Origin: an uncultured Sulfitobacter sp.
GTDB lineage: Bacteria; Pseudomonadota; Alphaproteobacteria; Rhodobacterales; Rhodobacteraceae
Assembly: GCF_947499945.1 (NCBI RefSeq)
Contig: NZ_CANMQD010000005.1
Coordinates: forward strand, 58,174-122,173
Direction of reading: 5' to 3'
DNA length: 64,000 bases
Every line of letters begins with the position of its first letter. Positions within the stretch are counted from its first letter, which is position 1. The notes under the pieces are model-generated. The model had not been told where the DNA came from. It worked only from the letters and a program-made list of their open reading frames with translations, and made no database searches. The translations under genes and the position numbers were made by a program. Below, piece by piece: positions 34,229-44,229 of the stretch.

Positions 34229-35212
34229 ATGACACAGACCACTTTGCGCCAGCAGTTTCAGACAACAGGCGTTGACACCGATCTGATGATCCTGATGGAA
34301 GATATCGCAACCGCTTGCCGCATGATCGCGGATCGCGTGCGGCACGGTGCTTTTGCCGGCGTACTAGGGGCGGCGGAGACTGAGAATGTTCAGGGCGAAA
34401 CGCAAAAGGAGCTTGATGTTATCTCGGACGAGATTTTTCAAGAGATTGTGGGGGCGAACCCGAATGTGGCGGCACTTGTCTCCGAGGAAGTTGACGACGT
34501 TAACTGGCGTAAGGTGGCTCCGCAGGCGGGGGATTTTGTAGTTTACTATGACCCGCTTGATGGGTCCTCAAATCTGGATGTAAATCTTTCTGTTGGAACC
34601 ATTTTTTCCATTGTGCGGCTTGGTGCAGCGATTACGCCTGCGCCCGAAGCGGTGCAGATCAAAGGAACCGACCAGATCGCGGCAGGCTATGCGATTTACG
34701 GCCCTTCAACGGGTCTGGTGATAACCACTGGTCACGGGGTGGACGGATTTACCCATCATCCAGGATCGGGTGAATTCTTGCTGACACAGCCTGAAATGAG
34801 CATCCCGTCAGAGACACAGGAATTTGCGATCAATGCGTCGCGCTATGACCTATGGGATGCGCCTGTGCGCCAGTATATCGATGAGTGTCTGCGCGGGGCA
34901 AACGGACCACGGGGAAAGAAGTTCAACATGCGCTGGTGTGCTTCTATGGTTGCGGATGTGCACCGCATCCTGACGCGTGGCGGCGTGTTTTTGTACCCTA
35001 AGGACAGCGGCAATGCGGGGCAGGGCGGTAAGCTGCGCCTGATGTATGAAGCCAACCCGATGGGCATGCTGGTGGAGCAGGCGGGTGGGGCCTCCTCCAC
35101 AGGATACGGGCGCATCATGGAAGTGGCCCCAACGGGTCATCACCAGCGGGTGTCAGTGATCCTCGGTTCGCGTGACGAAGTCGCAGTGATTGAGAGCTAT
35201 CACAAAGATTAG
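34229..35212 (+). CDS. fbp: Class I fructose-1,6-bisphosphatase
   Basis: The 327-residue enzyme has the metal-binding core EEVDDVNWRKV and YYDPLDGSSNLDVNLSVGTIF, and the sugar-phosphate region GGVFLYPKDSG...LRLMYEANPMGMLVEQAGG. It hydrolyses fructose-1,6-bisphosphate in gluconeogenesis. ATG 34229 has GAAAGG eight bases upstream; an in-frame start at 34148 would lie inside parB. Its stop is three bases from the end of the convergent GntR gene. With glpD/glpK nearby, it lets glycerol carbon flow back to hexose. Confidence 0.93.
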   Translation: MTQTTLRQQFQTTGVDTDLMILMEDIATACRMIADRVRHGAFAGVLGAAETENVQGETQKELDVISDEIFQEIVGANPNVAALVSEEVDDVNWRKVAPQAGDFVVYYDPLDGSSNLDVNLSVGTIFSIVRLGAAITPAPEAVQIKGTDQIAAGYAIYGPSTGLVITTGHGVDGFTHHPGSGEFLLTQPEMSIPSETQEFAINASRYDLWDAPVRQYIDECLRGANGPRGKKFNMRWCASMVADVHRILTRGGVFLYPKDSGNAGQGGKLRLMYEANPMGMLVEQAGGASSTGYGRIMEVAPTGHHQRVSVILGSRDEVAVIESYHKD

Positions 35213-35215
35213 GAT

Positions 35216-35863
35216 CTAATCCGCCTCCTCGAGCCCTTGGGCGATATTAGAGTGCCCTTGCAGAATATCATTGTGGATTGCCTCACCCACTGCCTCATAA
35301 TCCCCGTCGCGGAGTGCTTCGATGGTGACTTCGTGCATGTCGGGCATCGGGGTAGCGCGGTCTCGCTTGACCATGACCCGCAGGCTTGGCCCAACGCGCA
35401 GCCAGTGGGCGGCAGCAGTCGCCATCAGAATCTCTGCCTCGGAGTGTGCATACAGCGTCCAGTGGAAAACATGGTTGTGACGCAGGTACGCTTGGATGTC
35501 CCCGTCGCGCAGCGCCGCGTTCACTTGAGCGTCGATCTGCTCAAGTGCGTCAATATCTTTAGGCTCCATCCCCACAGCAGCAAGGCGCGCAATTTGTGGC
35601 TCAATCCCCGTGCGGGCGTAAGTCAACTCCTGGAGTTGCTCAAGCGTCAGTTCCGGCACCATCAAACGGCGATTGTCGCTGGCGCGCAGGGCACCTTCGG
35701 CAGTCAGGCGGCGGATTGCTTCGCGCGCAGGGGTAATACCCGTGCCAAGGCGCTCCACAATGCCATTAATCGTAACAGCTTCGCCTGGTGCCAGCTCCCC
35801 AAAGAGGATCAAATCGCGGGCTTTTCGGTAGGTGACTTCGTGGTCGGGCAGGGAGGTGGGCAT
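35216..35863 (-). CDS. GntR-family regulator with FCD domain
   Basis: The 215-residue protein has a GntR winged helix (LAPGEAVTINGIVERLGTGITPAREAIRRLTAEGAL) and an all-helical FCD ligand domain (ARTGIEPQIARLA, YLRHNHVFHWTLYAHS, MHEVTIEALRDGDYEAV) with candidate metal-binding Asp/His. The ligand is unknown. It follows glpK by 63 bases on the same strand and may be co-transcribed with the glycerol genes, though it is not a GlpR (DeoR-type) regulator. Confidence 0.85.
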   Translation of the reverse strand: MPTSLPDHEVTYRKARDLILFGELAPGEAVTINGIVERLGTGITPAREAIRRLTAEGALRASDNRRLMVPELTLEQLQELTYARTGIEPQIARLAAVGMEPKDIDALEQIDAQVNAALRDGDIQAYLRHNHVFHWTLYAHSEAEILMATAAAHWLRVGPSLRVMVKRDRATPMPDMHEVTIEALRDGDYEAVGEAIHNDILQGHSNIAQGLEEAD

Positions 35864-35926
35864 GGCGAAACCTGTTCAGGGAGGGTTGCCCCTGTATTGC
35901 AATGTTTTCGGACCTTGGCCATGGGG

Positions 35927-37420
35927 TCAAACGCTGAGCGTGGCCTGTACCGCGCGGCCCCATGCGCCATATAATTTTATTCGGGTGGGTTGGTCCATTT
36001 CGGGGGTGAATGTCCGTTCCACTACCCAGCTTTTTGCAAAGCCAGCCATGTCGGGGTAGAGGCCGGCGCGATGACCCGCAAGCCACGCAGCGCCAAGGGC
36101 TGTTGTCTCGGTCATTTGTGGGCGATCTACGGGCGCACCTGTGATGTCTGCGAGAAACTGCATAGTCCAGTCACTTTTCGCCATGCCACCGTCCACACGT
36201 AAGGTCGCGTCGGATGCGCCGCTCTGCCAATCTGCTTGCATCGCCTCCAAGAGGTCGCGCGTCTGGTAACCGACGCTTTCAAGGGCTGCGCGGGCCAATT
36301 CGGCAGGACCTGTTCCGCGGGTCAGACCAAACGCAGCACCGCGACAATCTGCATTCCAATAGGGCGCTCCAAGACCCACAAACGCCGGCACAAGGATCAC
36401 GTTCTGGGAGGGGTCGGCAATTTGCGCCAGCGCACCAGTCTCCCCCGCATCTGCAATCACACCCAATCCGTCGCGCAGCCATTGCACCACAGCACCAGCG
36501 ACAAAGATGGACCCCTCCAGCGCATATGTAGGCACACCGTTAAACTGGTAGGCGATGGTGGTGAGGAGTCGGTTTTTGGAACGGACCGCAGTGGTGCCTG
36601 TATTCAAAAGGGCAAAACATCCCGTGCCATAGGTTGATTTCATCATGCCGGGCTCAAAGCAGGCCTGCCCGACAGTGGCTGCTTGTTGATCGCCTGCCAC
36701 CCCGAGAATTGGTATTGCAGCTCCTAAGTGCTTTGCATCCACCACTCCAAAACCTGCAGCACAATCATAAACTTTTGGCAGCATTTCTAAGGGTATATCA
36801 AGCAAGGCGCATATCTCGTCGCTCCATGACCCATTGTGGATATCATAGAGCATGGTACGCGCCGCGTTGGTGGCATCGGTGACATGTGCGGCACCTGATG
36901 TAAGGTTCCAGATGAGCCAGCTGTCGACAGTGCCGAATTTGAGCTTTCCTGAGCGCGCCTGTTCGCGTGCGCCGTCGTGATGGTCCAAAATCCACTTAAG
37001 CTTGGTTCCAGAAAAGTAGGGATCAAGCAGGAGACCAGTCTGTGCACTTACCAGATTGCCGTGGCCGGCGTCGCGCAAGGTTTGGCAAGTGTCAGCCGTG
37101 CGGCGGTCCTGCCAGACGATCGCATTGCCCAGGGGTTCGCCTCTTTCAGTGTCCCATACTATTGTTGTCTCACGCTGGTTTGTAATGCCGATGGCGGCGA
37201 TATCTCCAGCTGTCAGTTTCGCTTTTTTGAGGGCTGCGCGGCAGGTGTGTAATGTGGTTTGCCATAGGTCAATTGCATCATGTTCCACCCATCCGGACTG
37301 TGGGAAATGTTGGGTGAATTCCTGTTGTGCGCTGGTCACGACGGCCATGTCTGCGTCAAAAATGATGGCGCGGGTGGATGTGGTGCCTTGATCAATGGCG
37401 AGGACATGTGTGGCGGTCAT
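35927..37420 (-). CDS. glpK: Glycerol kinase GlpK
   Basis: A 497-residue FGGY-family kinase with [40 protein letters not shown] and [22 protein letters not shown]. It phosphorylates glycerol to sn-glycerol-3-phosphate. It starts inside the glpD stop (ATGA overlap), giving the glpD-glpK order. Length is that of the family. Confidence 0.95.
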   Translation of the reverse strand: MTATHVLAIDQGTTSTRAIIFDADMAVVTSAQQEFTQHFPQSGWVEHDAIDLWQTTLHTCRAALKKAKLTAGDIAAIGITNQRETTIVWDTERGEPLGNAIVWQDRRTADTCQTLRDAGHGNLVSAQTGLLLDPYFSGTKLKWILDHHDGAREQARSGKLKFGTVDSWLIWNLTSGAAHVTDATNAARTMLYDIHNGSWSDEICALLDIPLEMLPKVYDCAAGFGVVDAKHLGAAIPILGVAGDQQAATVGQACFEPGMMKSTYGTGCFALLNTGTTAVRSKNRLLTTIAYQFNGVPTYALEGSIFVAGAVVQWLRDGLGVIADAGETGALAQIADPSQNVILVPAFVGLGAPYWNADCRGAAFGLTRGTGPAELARAALESVGYQTRDLLEAMQADWQSGASDATLRVDGGMAKSDWTMQFLADITGAPVDRPQMTETTALGAAWLAGHRAGLYPDMAGFAKSWVVERTFTPEMDQPTRIKLYGAWGRAVQATLSV

Positions 37421-38985
37421 CGGGCCTCCGACAGATAGATTTCCAGGGCATCAGTTTGCGCCTTGTTAACGCGCAAACCGAGCTTGGAGCGCCGCCATAG
37501 GATATCGGCAGCGCAGGTCGCATATTCATGGGTCACGAGGTGGCGAACTTCGGCCTCGCAGAGTGTCGCGCCAAAGTCGCGGCCAAGGTCTTGTGCTGTT
37601 TTGGCATCCCCCAGAATGTTCCACGCATCAGTCCCGTAAGCGCGGATCAGACGGGTCGCCCAAGCGGGTGTGAGAAATGCGTAGGCATCTTGCAATTTGG
37701 CAATGCATTCTGCGACCTCTGTCACTTCAAAATTCCCTCCCGGAAGGGGTGCACCGGCCGTCCATCTAGGCTCTAACACTGGGAGATAGGGTGCGATTTT
37801 GTCCAACGCATCCTCAGCGAGGACACGGTAGGTTGTGATTTTTCCGCCGAAAATGTTGAGCAGGGGCGGCCCTGCATCATCAACCTTGAGGACATAGTCA
37901 CGGGTTGCTGCACTGGCTGAGCTTGCCCCGTCCTCATAGAGAGGCCGTACACCGGAATAAGTCCAGACGATATCATCCACTTTAATGTTATCTTTGAAAT
38001 ATTTATTTGCAAAATCAATGAGATAGTCGCGCTCTGCTGCTGTGCAAATTGGGGCCACTGAGGGGTCATTGTGATCTGCGTCTGTGGTGCCGATCAAGGT
38101 AAAATCAGTCTCATAAGGGATTGCGAAAATGATGCGCCCGTCGCTGCCCTGAAAGAAGTAGCATTTGTCGTGGTCATAAAGCTTGGGCACCACAATATGC
38201 GAACCGCGCACCAGACGCACCCCCTCGGATGAGTTCACGCGCAGCTTGGTTTGGATGATGTCGCCGACCCAAGGCCCGCCTGCATTTACAAGGATGCGTG
38301 CATGGTGGGTTTGCGGGCCGTTAGGTCCATCGATCTGGACCTCCCACAGATCACCGACACGAACGGCAGACATCACTTTTGTCTGCGTCATTATCTGTGC
38401 GCCGTGATTCTGTGCATCGCGTGCGTTGAGCACGACAAGGCGGCTGTCCTCGATCCAGCAATCGGAATACTCGAACGCCTTTTCAAACCGAGCCTCAAGT
38501 GGCGCGCCTTCTGCTGTGCCGCGCAGTTTGAGCGTTTGCGTCGCAGGCAGGATTTCACGACCACCGAGATTGTCATAGAGGAACAACCCGAAGCGGATAA
38601 GCCATGCCGGACGGCGGCCGCGCATCCAAGGCATCACAACACTGAGTACTCTGGAGGCGGGCGTCTCACCCTCGAACCGCATATCGGGATGATATGGCAG
38701 CACAAAGCGCATGGGCCACGCGATATGGGGCATGGCACGGAGCAGCACTTCACGCTCTTTCAGGGCATGACGGACCAGATTGATCTCGAAATACTCCAGA
38801 TAGCGCAGGCCACCGTGAAACAGCTTTGTCGAGGCGGAGGAGGTGGCAGAAGCCAGATCGTTCATCTCGGCCAATGTCACGCTCAGGCCGCGGCCTGCTG
38901 CGTCACGCGCAATGCCGCATCCGTTCACACCACCCCCGATGATGAAAAGGTCGACGGGCTCTGTGCTCTGGGATGAATCTTGCAT
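37417..38985 (-). CDS. glpD: Aerobic glycerol-3-phosphate dehydrogenase GlpD
   Basis: The 522-residue flavoprotein has an N-terminal FAD-binding motif [19 protein letters not shown] and the conserved [14 protein letters not shown] and GGKITTYR segments. It oxidises glycerol-3-phosphate to dihydroxyacetone phosphate and feeds the quinone pool at the inner membrane. ATG 38985 is preferred; a TTG at 39024 would add 13 residues. The ribosome site is weak. It lies 64 bases after the phosphate transporter on the same strand. Confidence 0.93.
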   Translation of the reverse strand: MQDSSQSTEPVDLFIIGGGVNGCGIARDAAGRGLSVTLAEMNDLASATSSASTKLFHGGLRYLEYFEINLVRHALKEREVLLRAMPHIAWPMRFVLPYHPDMRFEGETPASRVLSVVMPWMRGRRPAWLIRFGLFLYDNLGGREILPATQTLKLRGTAEGAPLEARFEKAFEYSDCWIEDSRLVVLNARDAQNHGAQIMTQTKVMSAVRVGDLWEVQIDGPNGPQTHHARILVNAGGPWVGDIIQTKLRVNSSEGVRLVRGSHIVVPKLYDHDKCYFFQGSDGRIIFAIPYETDFTLIGTTDADHNDPSVAPICTAAERDYLIDFANKYFKDNIKVDDIVWTYSGVRPLYEDGASSASAATRDYVLKVDDAGPPLLNIFGGKITTYRVLAEDALDKIAPYLPVLEPRWTAGAPLPGGNFEVTEVAECIAKLQDAYAFLTPAWATRLIRAYGTDAWNILGDAKTAQDLGRDFGATLCEAEVRHLVTHEYATCAADILWRRSKLGLRVNKAQTDALEIYLSEAR

Positions 38986-39049
38986 GATCAAAGGTGTAGC
39001 TGTGCCCCGCCCGAGGCGCAACAATGACGCGACGGGCAGGGCTGATGGT

Positions 39050-40534
39050 TCAGGCCATGACTGTATTGATCAGATAGAAGATCGCGGCAGAGAGGGTCGC
39101 AGCGGCAGGCACAGTGATCACCCAAGCGGCAAGGATGGTCATAAAGTGCGAGCGGCGGACAAGCTTGCGGCGCTTACGCTCTTCCGGGGTGAACGACGTG
39201 CGATCGGGCATCGTGAGGCGTGCGTTACGTATCCGGCGCTCTGCATCCCATTCGCGGAAGAAACCGACCCCGAATACGCCACCAACAGCGATGTGGGTTG
39301 AGCTGACAGGCAGGCCAAGCCAGCTTGCGATGATCACGGTAATCGCGGCCGAGAGGGCCACGCAATAGGCGCGCATCGGGTTCAGCTTGGTGATCTGTCC
39401 GCCGACCATCTTGATCAATTTGGGACCAAAGAGGAACAGGCCAAACGAGATACCGAATGCACCGATGATCATGACCCAGATCGGGATGCTGATGGTATCA
39501 CCAAAGGTGCCTGATTGGGATGCTTGGACAATCGCAGCCAAGGGGCCAACGGCGTTCGCCACATCATTGGCGCCGTGTGCAAAGCATAAGAGTGCAGCAG
39601 ATACGACAAGCGGGATACCGAACAGTACCTTGAGGGATTTGTTTCGGTTCTCTAGGCCCTCCGACTGCTTGCGGATAACAGGGATCATAATGGCCCAGAT
39701 GACGACACCCAGCACCGCACCGATCAACAGTGCGGTTGGCATGTCGATCTTGATGATCTTTTTAAGGCCTTTCAGGGCGAGATAGGTTGCAAATGCGCCC
39801 GCCATAATGCCAACAAGGATTGGCACCCAAGTACGAGCGGCGGCTATTTTATCCTCACGGTAAATGATCTTGGATTTGATCAACCAGAGAAAGCCTGCCG
39901 CGATCAAACCGCCCAGCACGGGAGAAATGACCCAGCTGGCGGCAATCGCGCTCATGGTGGGCCAGTTTACAGCGGCGAACCCTGCCGCGGCGATCCCTGC
40001 GCCCATCACGCCCCCTACAACGGAGTGTGTTGTTGAGACGGGTGCACCGACCCATGTAGCAAGGTTGACCCAAAGGGCGGCAGACAAAAGGGCTGCCATC
40101 ATGGCCCAGATGAAGACGTCGACGGTTCCCATGCTTTCAGGTGCAATGATTCCCTTAGCGATGGTCGAGACAACATCACCGCCGGCAATGAGCGCACCCG
40201 CACTCTCGAACACAACAGCAATGGCAATCGCACTGCCCATCGAGAGCGCCCCTGCACCCACGGCAGGGCCCATGTTGTTGGCGACATCATTCGCCCCGAT
40301 GTTGAGCGCCATGTAAGCGCCGAGACAGGCGGCAACCACAACGATAAAGGAGTTGGTTTCCTGCCCAAAAAACAACATCGCGGCGATACCTGCGAGCAGG
40401 ACAAACACCAGCGAAATGCCAGGCCCCACCATCGGGCGCGAAACATAGCTGCTTGCTAATTCAAGATTGGAATAACGCTCAAGATCGCGGTCGAGCGTTT
40501 CTAGGTGGCGTGGATCGCCCTGATTGTCTGTCAT
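39050..40534 (-). CDS. pit: PiT-family inorganic phosphate transporter
   Basis: The 494-residue membrane protein has two repeated signatures: ALNIGANDVANNMGPAVGAGA and CFAHGANDVANAVGPLAAI, both of the GANDVANA type, each followed by GxPVSTTH (VGAPVSTTHSVVGG and LGLPVSSTHIAVGG). It is a low-affinity, ion-coupled phosphate carrier. A soluble loop follows the first half. It could supply phosphate for glycerol phosphorylation by the genes downstream. Confidence 0.92.
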   Translation of the reverse strand: MTDNQGDPRHLETLDRDLERYSNLELASSYVSRPMVGPGISLVFVLLAGIAAMLFFGQETNSFIVVVAACLGAYMALNIGANDVANNMGPAVGAGALSMGSAIAIAVVFESAGALIAGGDVVSTIAKGIIAPESMGTVDVFIWAMMAALLSAALWVNLATWVGAPVSTTHSVVGGVMGAGIAAAGFAAVNWPTMSAIAASWVISPVLGGLIAAGFLWLIKSKIIYREDKIAAARTWVPILVGIMAGAFATYLALKGLKKIIKIDMPTALLIGAVLGVVIWAIMIPVIRKQSEGLENRNKSLKVLFGIPLVVSAALLCFAHGANDVANAVGPLAAIVQASQSGTFGDTISIPIWVMIIGAFGISFGLFLFGPKLIKMVGGQITKLNPMRAYCVALSAAITVIIASWLGLPVSSTHIAVGGVFGVGFFREWDAERRIRNARLTMPDRTSFTPEERKRRKLVRRSHFMTILAAWVITVPAAATLSAAIFYLINTVMA

Positions 40535-40663
40535 GATTGTTGTCCCCCGTTGGGAATGGTGAGTAGCGTGATCATGTACGTGATTTCAACACAAGAGTTG
40601 CTGCTGGTGAAATTCGCAACTTTCCGACACACTTGGGCCAGATAAATTTGCGGAGAATGACAG

Positions 40664-41920
40664 ATGCCAAATGCCAGATTGATCGAACATAACAAAACCC
40701 AGTTTGTGAAAGAGATCGTTGAGCTGGCGTCGGGTGTTTGGGGGGCTGTCGGATTTGCTGCCTCGTGCCAGTACATGGTTGAGGGTGCCCACAGCGTTAC
40801 AATCATCGACACTAGCGAAAGTACCAAAGCGGCGCAGAATGTATTGGACGAATTTCGCCAGCGTTGTGACAAACCTGTGGGCCGTATCATCTTTACCCAC
40901 GCGCACCGCGATCATGTCTCGGGGGCAAGTGTTTTTTTGGGGGGTCGCGACATTCCGATTCTTGCGAGTAAGGGGTTCAAGTCCGACTTGATGGCAGTGG
41001 ATGAGGCGACGATAGCCCCGAATAAGGCCTTAGGCCGCCGGACTATGGCGCAATTTGGCATCGGCCTGAGCGGTGAGGAGCGTATCTCGCTTGGCTGTGG
41101 TCCGGGTGACCGCCCGATGGACGGGTTAGGGGCAGGGTTTGTGCCGCCAACAGCCTTGATCGAGGGCGATTGCGATATTGATCTGGACGGGGTGCACGCG
41201 CGGCTCATCATGGCGCCGGGAGAGACGCCAGATCACATGATCGTCTGGCTGCCTGATAGCGGTGTGCTTATCGGGGGCGATAACTGGTATCACGCCTTCC
41301 CCAACCTCTATGCCATTCGCGGGACGCCTTACCGTGATTTCGCGGTCTGGGCAAAAACGCTGGATCAGATGGCTAATATTGGCGCAAAAGTTTTAGGACC
41401 GGGTCACACGCGCCCTGTGTTCGGTGTGGAACAAATCCGCGAAGTCCTCGGCACCACCCGCGAGGCGATGGTCCATGTGATGCGTGAGACAGCGAAAATG
41501 ATGGATGAAGGTGCCTCGCTGGATGATATCGGAGCGGGTGTCGCATTGCCTGATCACCTTGCCACCAAGCCGTGGCTGGGTGAGTTTTACGGCAAGGTCG
41601 GCTGGTCTGCGCGTGCTTTTGCTGTAGGAACATTGGGCTGGTATGACGGCAATCCCACACATTTGGGGGCCATGTCCGACCACAGGCGTGCCGTGCACAC
41701 CGCACAGCTTGCAGGTGGCACCGACGCTCTGATGAAAGCGGCGCAGGAAACAGATGATTTGCAATGGCGGCTTGAGCTTTGTGACCATCTGATAACCCTT
41801 GAACAGCCTGCGCAGTCGCTGAAAGCCGAGGCGATGATTGCGCTGGCGGAGACGGAGATTAATGCGACCGCCCGCAACACGTATTTGTGGGAAGCCAAAC
41901 GCCTGATTGATGCCACATAA
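40664..41920 (+). CDS. Alkylsulfatase-like MBL hydrolase, short form
   Basis: A 418-residue protein with the BDS1/SdsA-type metallo-beta-lactamase motif FTHAHRDHVSGA, the alkylsulfatase segment GETPDHMIVWLPDSGVLIGGDNWYHAFPNLYAIRG and the dimerisation helices (residues about 245-400). Characterised secondary alkylsulfatases are about 650 residues and end with an SCP2-like domain; that domain is absent here. It has no signal peptide. It may act on sulfate esters, but specificity is unproven. The ornithine cyclodeaminase gene follows after 71 bases. Confidence 0.78.
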   Translation: MPNARLIEHNKTQFVKEIVELASGVWGAVGFAASCQYMVEGAHSVTIIDTSESTKAAQNVLDEFRQRCDKPVGRIIFTHAHRDHVSGASVFLGGRDIPILASKGFKSDLMAVDEATIAPNKALGRRTMAQFGIGLSGEERISLGCGPGDRPMDGLGAGFVPPTALIEGDCDIDLDGVHARLIMAPGETPDHMIVWLPDSGVLIGGDNWYHAFPNLYAIRGTPYRDFAVWAKTLDQMANIGAKVLGPGHTRPVFGVEQIREVLGTTREAMVHVMRETAKMMDEGASLDDIGAGVALPDHLATKPWLGEFYGKVGWSARAFAVGTLGWYDGNPTHLGAMSDHRRAVHTAQLAGGTDALMKAAQETDDLQWRLELCDHLITLEQPAQSLKAEAMIALAETEINATARNTYLWEAKRLIDAT

Positions 41921-41991
41921 TGTGGAAACTGTAGTACCGTATGTTTGATAGACCGCCCCTCGCGGGATGCTTTGTCCAAAAAGGAAATCCT

Positions 41992-43041
41992 ATGCCGCCG
42001 CTTCCCTCCGAACTTGCTTTTGTTCCCTTTGTCTCCGTCGAGCATATGATGGGTCTGGTCCATCACATCGGCGTTGAAGAAGTCCTGCGTAATCTTGCTG
42101 ATGCAATTGAGTCAGATTTCAAACGCTGGGAAACCTTTGACAAGACCCCACGCGTGGCAAGCCATTCGGACGTGGGTGTGATTGAGCTGATGCCTACCTC
42201 GGACGGCGAGATGTACGGCTTTAAATACGTGAATGGCCATCCCAAGAACACAAAAGACGGGCTGCAAACAGTCACCGCTTTTGGCCTTCTTGCGGACGTT
42301 GATACAGGCTACCCCAAGCTTCTGACCGAGATGACATTGCTCACTGCGCTGCGAACGGCGGCGACATCGGCCATGGCGGCACGTCACCTCGCGCCAAAAG
42401 GGGCCAAGACGATGGCCATGATCGGCAACGGGGCGCAGTCGGAATTCCAGTGCCTCGCCTTCAAGGCGATTTGCGGCATCGACACTGTTCGCCTCTATGA
42501 CATTGATCCCGCTGCAACGCAGAAGTGCGCACGCAATCTGGCGGGGCAGGGGCTTACTGTGGTGCAATGCAAGACAGCCGAGGAAAGCATAGAAGGTGCA
42601 CAGATTATCACAACTTGCACCGCCGATAAACAGAATGCGACGATCCTGACCGACAATATGGTGGGGGCAGGGGTCCACATCAATGCAATCGGCGGTGATT
42701 GTCCGGGTAAGACAGAGCTGGCGCGCGATATCCTTCTGCGCTCGGATATCTTTGTGGAGTATCCTCCCCAGACTTGGATTGAGGGCGAAATCCAGCAACT
42801 TGACCAAGATCACACGGTGACCGAGCTGTGGCGTGTGATCACGGGCCAGACGGAGGGGCGTAAGGACGCAAAGCAGATTACGCTTTTTGACAGTGTTGGT
42901 TTTGCGATCGAGGATTTCTCGGCGCTGCGCTATGTCTCTCAGGCGATCGAGGGGACGGGGTTTTTCATCCAGCTTGATATGTTGGCGGACCCTGATGATC
43001 CGCGTGATTTGTTCGGAATGTTCCAGCGCTCAAAAGGGTGA
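41992..43041 (+). CDS. Ornithine cyclodeaminase
   Basis: The 349-residue protein is of the ornithine cyclodeaminase / mu-crystallin family: LTALRTAATSAMAARHLAPKGAKTMAMIGNGAQSEFQ has the NAD-binding glycines, and GVHINAIGGDCPGKTEL the active-site Asp region. The long C-terminus (EDFSALRYV) fits true ornithine cyclodeaminases, which convert ornithine to proline and ammonia using bound NAD+. AAGGAAA precedes the ATG by six bases. Its stop is three bases from the convergent CoA-transferase gene. Confidence 0.85.
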   Translation: MPPLPSELAFVPFVSVEHMMGLVHHIGVEEVLRNLADAIESDFKRWETFDKTPRVASHSDVGVIELMPTSDGEMYGFKYVNGHPKNTKDGLQTVTAFGLLADVDTGYPKLLTEMTLLTALRTAATSAMAARHLAPKGAKTMAMIGNGAQSEFQCLAFKAICGIDTVRLYDIDPAATQKCARNLAGQGLTVVQCKTAEESIEGAQIITTCTADKQNATILTDNMVGAGVHINAIGGDCPGKTELARDILLRSDIFVEYPPQTWIEGEIQQLDQDHTVTELWRVITGQTEGRKDAKQITLFDSVGFAIEDFSALRYVSQAIEGTGFFIQLDMLADPDDPRDLFGMFQRSKG

Positions 43042-43044
43042 GGG

Positions 43045-44229
43045 CTACTCTTTTGAATTTAACTTCGGGAGTCCGTCTGCGAATTCAGCGGGATCGATGC
43101 CCAATTCCTGCATAATCTCGTCGTTATGCTGGGCAAAGGCGGGCGGTGCTGTGCGGTAGCTGGCGGGTGTGCGAGACAGTTTGATCGGGCTGCCCGTGCC
43201 GCGATATTCGCCGATGTCCACAACCATTTCGCGGTGCTTGGTATGCGGGTCCTCTACCACTTGATCAATGCTGCGCACCGCACCGCAGGGCACGCCTGCC
43301 TTTATGAGCGTATCTGCCAATTCGGTGCAGTCATGGGTTACCATCGCTTTTTCAAGCTCGACCTTGAGCACATCGCGGTTTTGGTTGCGCATGCTGTTAT
43401 CGGAAAAGCGTTCATCGTCGGGCAGATCGGAACGGTCCAGCACGCGGCACAGTTTGGTGAACTGGCGGTGATTGCCCACAGCAAGGAACAGGGGAACCGT
43501 GGCCGTGGCGAAAGTGTCATAAGGGCAGATGTTGGAATGGGCATTGCCCGACGGCTGCGCCACTTTTCCAGACAGGTAGTAGTTGGGCAAATGCGGATGC
43601 AGCAGCGAGAAGCCGCAATCATAAAGCGTGGTTTCGACGAACTGGCCCTTGCCGCTCTGACCGCGCTCTGCCAGTGCCATGAGAATGCCGATGACAGCGT
43701 TGAGGCCCGTTGTCATATCAACTACAGGCAGGCCAACACGCAGGCTGTCGCCACCTACTTCGCCGTTCACACTCATAATGCCACAGCTGGCCTGTATCGC
43801 CGCATCGTACCCCGGCATGCCGCCCAACGGGCCGTCCGCACCAAAGCCAGAAACGCGGCTGTGTATCAGCTTGGGAAAACGTCGCGCGATCTCGGTGTGC
43901 GACAGTCCCCATTTATCAAGGGTGCCTGTTTTGAAGTTCTCCAGAAAGACATCCGCATCCTCCAGCAACAACGCCAGAACCTCCTGACCCGCTGTGGTTG
44001 ACAGGTCCAGCGCCATACCGCGTTTGTTGCGGTTCACGCCGAGGAAATAGCTCGCTGTATCCTCAAGAAAGGGCGGCCCCCAGCCGCGGGTCTCGTCCCC
44101 CGCTGGCGGCTCCAACTTGATCACATCGGCGCCATGATCGGCCAGAATTTGCCCCGCGTAGGGGCCGCCCAAAACGCGGCTGGCATCAATGACTTTGAGG
44201 TGGGACAGCGAACCGATGTTTGATGTCAT
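43045..44229 (-). CDS. CaiB/BaiF (family III) CoA-transferase
   Basis: The 394-residue protein begins with SHLKVIDASRVLGGPYAGQILADHGADVIKLEPP, typical of family III CoA-transferases, and the catalytic Asp lies in GGMPGYDAAIQASCG. It moves CoA between acyl donors and a carboxylic acid; the substrate is unknown. It overlaps the preceding CoA-transferase subunit gene by four bases, so three CoA-transferase genes form one operon, suggesting degradation of an organic acid. Confidence 0.88.
   Translation of the reverse strand: MTSNIGSLSHLKVIDASRVLGGPYAGQILADHGADVIKLEPPAGDETRGWGPPFLEDTASYFLGVNRNKRGMALDLSTTAGQEVLALLLEDADVFLENFKTGTLDKWGLSHTEIARRFPKLIHSRVSGFGADGPLGGMPGYDAAIQASCGIMSVNGEVGGDSLRVGLPVVDMTTGLNAVIGILMALAERGQSGKGQFVETTLYDCGFSLLHPHLPNYYLSGKVAQPSGNAHSNICPYDTFATATVPLFLAVGNHRQFTKLCRVLDRSDLPDDERFSDNSMRNQNRDVLKVELEKAMVTHDCTELADTLIKAGVPCGAVRSIDQVVEDPHTKHREMVVDIGEYRGTGSPIKLSRTPASYRTAPPAFAQHNDEIMQELGIDPAEFADGLPKLNSKE

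Noticed and set aside
35207..35221. GATTAG-GAT-CTAATC palindrome as a terminator between fbp and the GntR gene
   Set aside because: The stem is only six base pairs and no T-run follows; could be chance at overlapping gene ends.
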